Shown here: piece after piece, positions 59,506 through 64,000 of the stretch
Layout: each line of letters starts with the position of its first letter
How positions within the stretch are numbered: the first letter of the stretch is position 1
NCBI GenBank assembly: GCA_026261815.1
Contig: JAMPIT010000300.1
Span: forward strand, 930,001 to 994,000
Direction of reading: 5' to 3'
Origin: Monarcha castaneiventris obscurior
Lineage: Eukaryota > Chordata > Aves > Passeriformes > Monarchidae
Length of the DNA stretch: 64,000 nucleotides
Translations under genes and position numbers: made by a program
Notes under the pieces: generated by a model
What the model saw: only the letters and a program-made list of their open reading frames with translations
What the model was told of the DNA's origin: nothing
Databases searched by the model: none

Positions 59506-61509
59506 ATGAAAAGGAAAATGCAGCTCCAGGAGCACCTATGTAGCCTGACATCCTGCTGGGCAGAAGCCAAGGATAAAGGACAGGTAAAGCTAAGGGTGCT
59601 ATCCCAACCCTCTGGAGTACTGGGAGAACGGGCTGGGAGGAGTCAGGGGAGACTCAAGTTTGAAAAAGCCACTGCATGAGTCTTAAGATCTGGCCTGTGG
59701 AGGAACAAGCTGACATCTCCCACTGGCAACTCGGGAAGTGAGACATTTCTTGTTCCTACAGTCAATGAACACTGTTAAAGCTTCCAGGCCACACACACCA
59801 TGTCAAACACAAAGGGAAAGAGGAGCAGGGCACTATACGCAATTAAGCTGAAAACTTTAAGAATAGATGGAAAGGTAAAGGAAAGAATCTTTTCTAACAA
59901 CCCCAAAGACCTTGGGAGGGTGTAAATAAGCATGAGGAAGCCTAAGCAGAGTTTTACAAGAGAGAGAAAATGATTCTTTTAAAAAAGAAGTGAAAGAAAA
60001 GTGTAACTGAAGACAGGGAAGAAACTTGGTGGGGCAGGATTTGGTTACTGGGTAATTTCATTACATCTCTCTAATAATTCATTTCCCAAGACTTATTTCA
60101 TCACCTCCTCCATTATGCAATAATTCAAAGTGATGCCTGGGCTCTTATCTTCTGCTGCTTAATGAGCAGTGTTCACTCCACACTGGAGATGTTTACTCAC
60201 AGAGCCCAGAACCCTGGACGTGTCTCTGCCTGGCAGCCCTGCTGGAGCCACTTCCCAAATCAGTCCCACAGAACACACTCAAAACCCTGCAGTGCTCCAA
60301 GGATGAGGCCATGGAAGGTGCTGTATCCACAGGGTTGCATCATGCAACTGGTAACAGAACCAGTTTTCTAAAGACCTAAACAAGAGTTTTGGTTTTAATC
60401 TTGCAGAGAAATCCGTATCAAAGCAAGTGAAAACAGGAGCTATTGGATACCAGTGCGTTCATGTACAAAAACAACATTAAAGATAATTAAGCAGTTAAAA
60501 CTAAGGCCTGGTAGCAGTTTCAAGTATTATTAACTGCTTATTATTATACGTGCTTCTCCATGCAACAGAAACAAGTGTTAAGTGTCAGGGACTTTATTTC
60601 CTAACAATATCAATTAAACCAAAAGACAGAGTAGATGAGAGCAAACCTCAAGTACCACAAACAGGAATAAATATTTTTTAATAAATTACCTGTCTCTCTT
60701 CTGCATTCACCAACAACTCACAGAACGCAGAAAGCAAATACTTCTCCAGTAAAGTGCAGGCACTATGAAGGTATTGTAATGCATGAGGAAAAGCACAGAA
60801 TACACACCCAGACTGAGAACGGGAACACCTCCCCATCCATGGGCAGAGGGGATTTGCTGAAATGCTACAGCTTCATTTTAAACAGCCTTCTTAGGTTTGA
60901 TGATTGTTAACAACATCACAGAAAGGCAGAGCAAACCTAATCCCTCCTCTCTTCCTTTAGGTGGATGGCAGGTGACTGCTGAAGCCTAAAGGTTTGAAAA
61001 AGCCCCAGGGCTGAGCAAGAGCTTCCTGAAGAGATTGTCCAAGGCTCCAGACTGAAGACTGCTCTTCCCTCTCTCTGGCCTGTTCACTCTCCACACACCA
61101 CACTCAACAGATACAACTCCCAGGTAACTTCTGTGAATCACCCAAGAGCTTCTGAATTTCCCTTCCTGCACTTCCTTTAAATCATTTCACCCTAACTGAA
61201 TGTGTGCTACAGAACCAAGAGCTCCTGGTGTCTGCCCCACCTGATTTCTATGTGGGCTTTGAGCTCAGGAAACAATGAAGGGCAAGTCATGGTGCCAAAA
61301 ATAATAAATGGGGAAAGCAGCTGGTGCCACTTTTGCTTCCAAGTTCCTCTTCAGGCATCACTGAGTCACACATCCAAAAGGAGAACGGTTTTTTTTTAAA
61401 AAATAATCCTTCACAGACACTTCCGAAAGTCTCAAAGACTCTTCTGGTTGCAGCTCTACAAAAACAATCAAACCTTAATAAAAAGAAAAAGCTTTTATTT
61501 TGGCACAAT

Positions 61510-61740
61510 ATTTCATAGAACTGTAGAATGTCCTGAGCTGGAAGGGACCCACAAGGACAATCAAAATCCAACCACTGGCCCTGCAAACACCCCAACAACT
61601 CCACCCTGTCCCTAAGAGTGCTGTCCCCTGGAGCACAGGTGTCCCAGGTCTCTCCTGCTCAGGACATTCTTCCCTCTTGTTCCCTGGACAATCCATCAGG
61701 AGGGTGCACCAGCAGCAAAGCACAAGCCCAACACCACCAG
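61510..61740 (-). mobile_element. CR1 LINE, 3' end
   Basis: The plus strand starts 'ttcatagaactgtagaatgt' and continues 'cctgagctggaagggaccca' and 'ccctgcaaacaccccaacaa'. This is a minus-oriented CR1 whose terminal repeat lies at the left edge. The right limit is uncertain because the similarity fades after about 61640. Confidence 0.8.
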
Positions 61741-64000
61741 GGAGCCAAGGCCTAGTGAAATCCCCCTCAGTCACTCCTGAAGTGCAATAGGCTGGACACT
61801 GAGCATTGTTTCCTTCCACACCCCGAGCTCCCACAGCCTCAAAGCAACTCCACCTGCCTGAACACTGTGCTTGCCCTTGCAGGGATGTACTTCATAATTT
61901 GTTAACCTAAGTGCTACTATTACAGGGCTACAGATGTTCTGGGATTGTGAAATTCCCACTGGCACACGGAACAGAGAAGCCTTACAGAAATTAACTGGTA
62001 CTTCAGTGGGGCTCTCATGACAGCTGACAGAGCTGTAACAATTCCTGAAAACAAGACAGGTCTGAGAAACTTTTCCAAGTGTCACATTCTTACATGAGAG
62101 CTGCCTTAGCCCTGCGTTTAAACTATATGACACCATATCTGTGTGACAACAGGCTCCCCAAAATGGCATCTATAAAGCAGCACATTGATGAACAAACTGG
62201 TTTGTACCTTATCCTGTCATCAGCATTACCAACAGAAGTCTGTAATACAACATACTCTGCACCAATTAACTAAATCCCAGCCTGGGCTGAGCTCTCCCCT
62301 GTTCAATTCACAGTTTATGCACCTAGTGGAGTTGATTTGTAAGAAACCAGGGATAGTCCAAGTTCTCAGATCCAACACTAAGGAGTCTGGGCAATTCCCA
62401 AACCAGGAGTTTGCCCTGCAGGGCCCAAACCTGCTAAGGAGCTCCCTGGCCTGAGGCGGCTTTTTGGAATCCACTGGGGGGGTCCAGCAGCCAGGCCTGC
62501 CCAAGGCTGTGCTCCAGGAAACCAAGATCCATCCCAACCACACAAAATACATCAGTGACAGCACAACTGCTCCTGGCTTGCAATAGTTCTCAAGGTGATA
62601 AACACAGCGAGGCTGAAATCATAACTTCCCAAGTCAGGTAGAGAGAAGGTCACAAAATGAAGCAGCAAGTGCAGGATGGCAGCCCTGGCTCTGCAGAGAA
62701 CAGCCCCAGGAGCAGCTGTCCCACAGCCACTGCTCACCCTCAGCAGGGCTGGGGAAGCAGCCTAGAAACCACCCTGGCCCTTCCTCCCACACTCCCAACA
62801 TCACCAGCCACCTTAAAACCAGCCACGACCACTCACTAACATCTTCTGAGATGCTCTTTGGCCATTGACAGAACAGATCCTGGGAAAAAAGAAATTCAGA
62901 ACTCCCACTAAAATAAAGGGTTTTTTCCCAGTGAAAGGGTCAATGCTGAGGATCAGGAAAGGGAGCAAGGAGATGTCACATTAGAAGCAGCTTGCAAATA
63001 TTCCCGAGACAGACACCAAACCTCTGGGACTCCGCCCTGACGTGACTGTAGGCATGTTCTATAAGCATTATTTGGCCATCAGACTGTTCATTTCTACAAA
63101 ACTGAATTATCCATCTATGAGTTTGTCTTGGACATGAGTTTTGTCCTTTCTTTGAACAGTATTTCAAAGCTGGAAATATTCAAATGGAAAAATAGATTTG
63201 TATTTTAACAGAAATTTTGAAGGAATATCTGGTTCTGAAATTCAGATTTGCTGGATTTCCAGTGGCCACACTTCACAGGTGAGAGGAGATGTTTTGCAAT
63301 AACTGGTCACTTTCTAAGGTAAGACATGGATGATGTCCAGTGGCTGACCTCAAATGGAGTGACACACAAAACTCAATTGTTCATTTTCATTCACAAAAAA
63401 GCAATTTCTTTTAAGTACTCATTTTATACACATGAAAGACTGAACCACTGAATAATGCTCTTATGTTACAAAAGAAACTAATGTTAAATAATCCTTGCGT
63501 TCTGCTAAAAAATGTTACATTCAGAAACATTTCAGGAAGTGCCACACAGTAACTACACATGTCCAGCATTTTCTCTCCAAGGTAAACACCCTGGGAGTTC
63601 AAAATTGTTAACTGGTCCCAAAAGCTCCCTTTTTATCATTTTCAATCCCTCCCAAACCAGTGAAGCAGCAATTCCCCATCTACAAATTATGCAGGCTCAG
63701 CTCCAACAGCTTACTAGAAGAAAAACAACAGAGAACTTAGGATTTAGTGGTTTTCTATGCAGAGCAACCTCCCTCCCCTCCCCCCATCCCTTGTTCTTCC
63801 CTTCTTAACAGTTAAAAAACTGAGTTAACAGGGCAACCCAAAGACCCCAGGACTCCATACTCACTATTCTGCATTCAAACACGTGCAAAGACTACGGTAA
63901 GGCTACACCCACGACCACACTCAGGAGCAAATAAAAACCTTATCCTTTCTAAATTATCAAATATCACAGATATCACAGGCTGGTCAGTTCATTGCAAATT

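Larger units (their letters stand above)
43774..64000 (-). other. FBXW11: Part of FBXW11 first intron, more than 20 kb
   Basis: Upstream of the 43711 exon the window is non-coding to its end. It holds CR1 fragments at 45795, 49545, 49625, 53935, 58845, 59375 and 61510, the AT palindrome and a poly(A) run. I could not find the first coding exon, a promoter CpG island or the alternative exon of about 34 codons known from other FBXW11 isoforms. The first exon and promoter therefore lie beyond 64000. Confidence 0.75.

Noticed and set aside
1..64000. CRISPR arrays, prophage, operons, tRNA or rRNA genes
   Set aside because: There are no regularly spaced repeats, no prokaryotic gene layout and no tRNA- or rRNA-like sequence. 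The DNA is vertebrate nuclear.

Overview
The window looks like avian nuclear DNA. It contains at least fifteen fragments of CR1-type LINEs, the dominant bird retroposon. It also carries a compact vertebrate gene, with short introns and canonical GT-AG splice sites apart from one GC-AG intron. The only gene I can support is FBXW11 (beta-TrCP2/HOS) on the minus strand. All of its coding exons lie here except the first, which encodes about 15 N-terminal residues and must lie beyond position 64000. The eleven visible coding exons add up to 1545 nt (514 codons plus TAA), join in frame at every junction and contain no internal stop. FBXW11 is chosen over its paralogue BTRC because of the C-terminal exon ([15 protein letters not shown]...), VWSTSTCEF in WD5 and the 21-codon [16 protein letters not shown]... 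exon. Layout, low to high coordinates: 1-13996 is intergenic DNA downstream of FBXW11, with four CR1 fragments, a small tandem duplication at 5491-5572 and a CpG-rich block at about 9985-11345 that has promoter-like boxes but no recognisable gene. The 3'-terminal exon (all UTR) covers about 13997-16365, with AATAAA at 14015-14020 on the minus strand. The WD40-propeller exons are packed between 19778 and 25401. A 10.5 kb intron (25402-35931) separates them from the linker and F-box exons (35932-36022, 36794-36980), the D-domain exon (42398-42623) and the alternative N-terminal exon (43711-43773). From 43774 to the end is more than 20 kb of first intron, with CR1 debris. The protein is the substrate receptor of an SCF ubiquitin ligase. 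Its D domain dimerises, its F-box binds SKP1-CUL1, and its seven-bladed propeller binds DSG phosphodegrons (IkB, beta-catenin and others). Every phosphodegron-contact residue that I could place by alignment to human beta-TrCP1 is present. I found no CRISPR array, operon, prophage or other clearly new system. The observations most worth checking are the orphan CpG block with two CCAAT boxes, a GC-AG intron inside the propeller, the stop codon 27 nt before the last exon junction, and a perfect AT-rich 15-bp inverted repeat.
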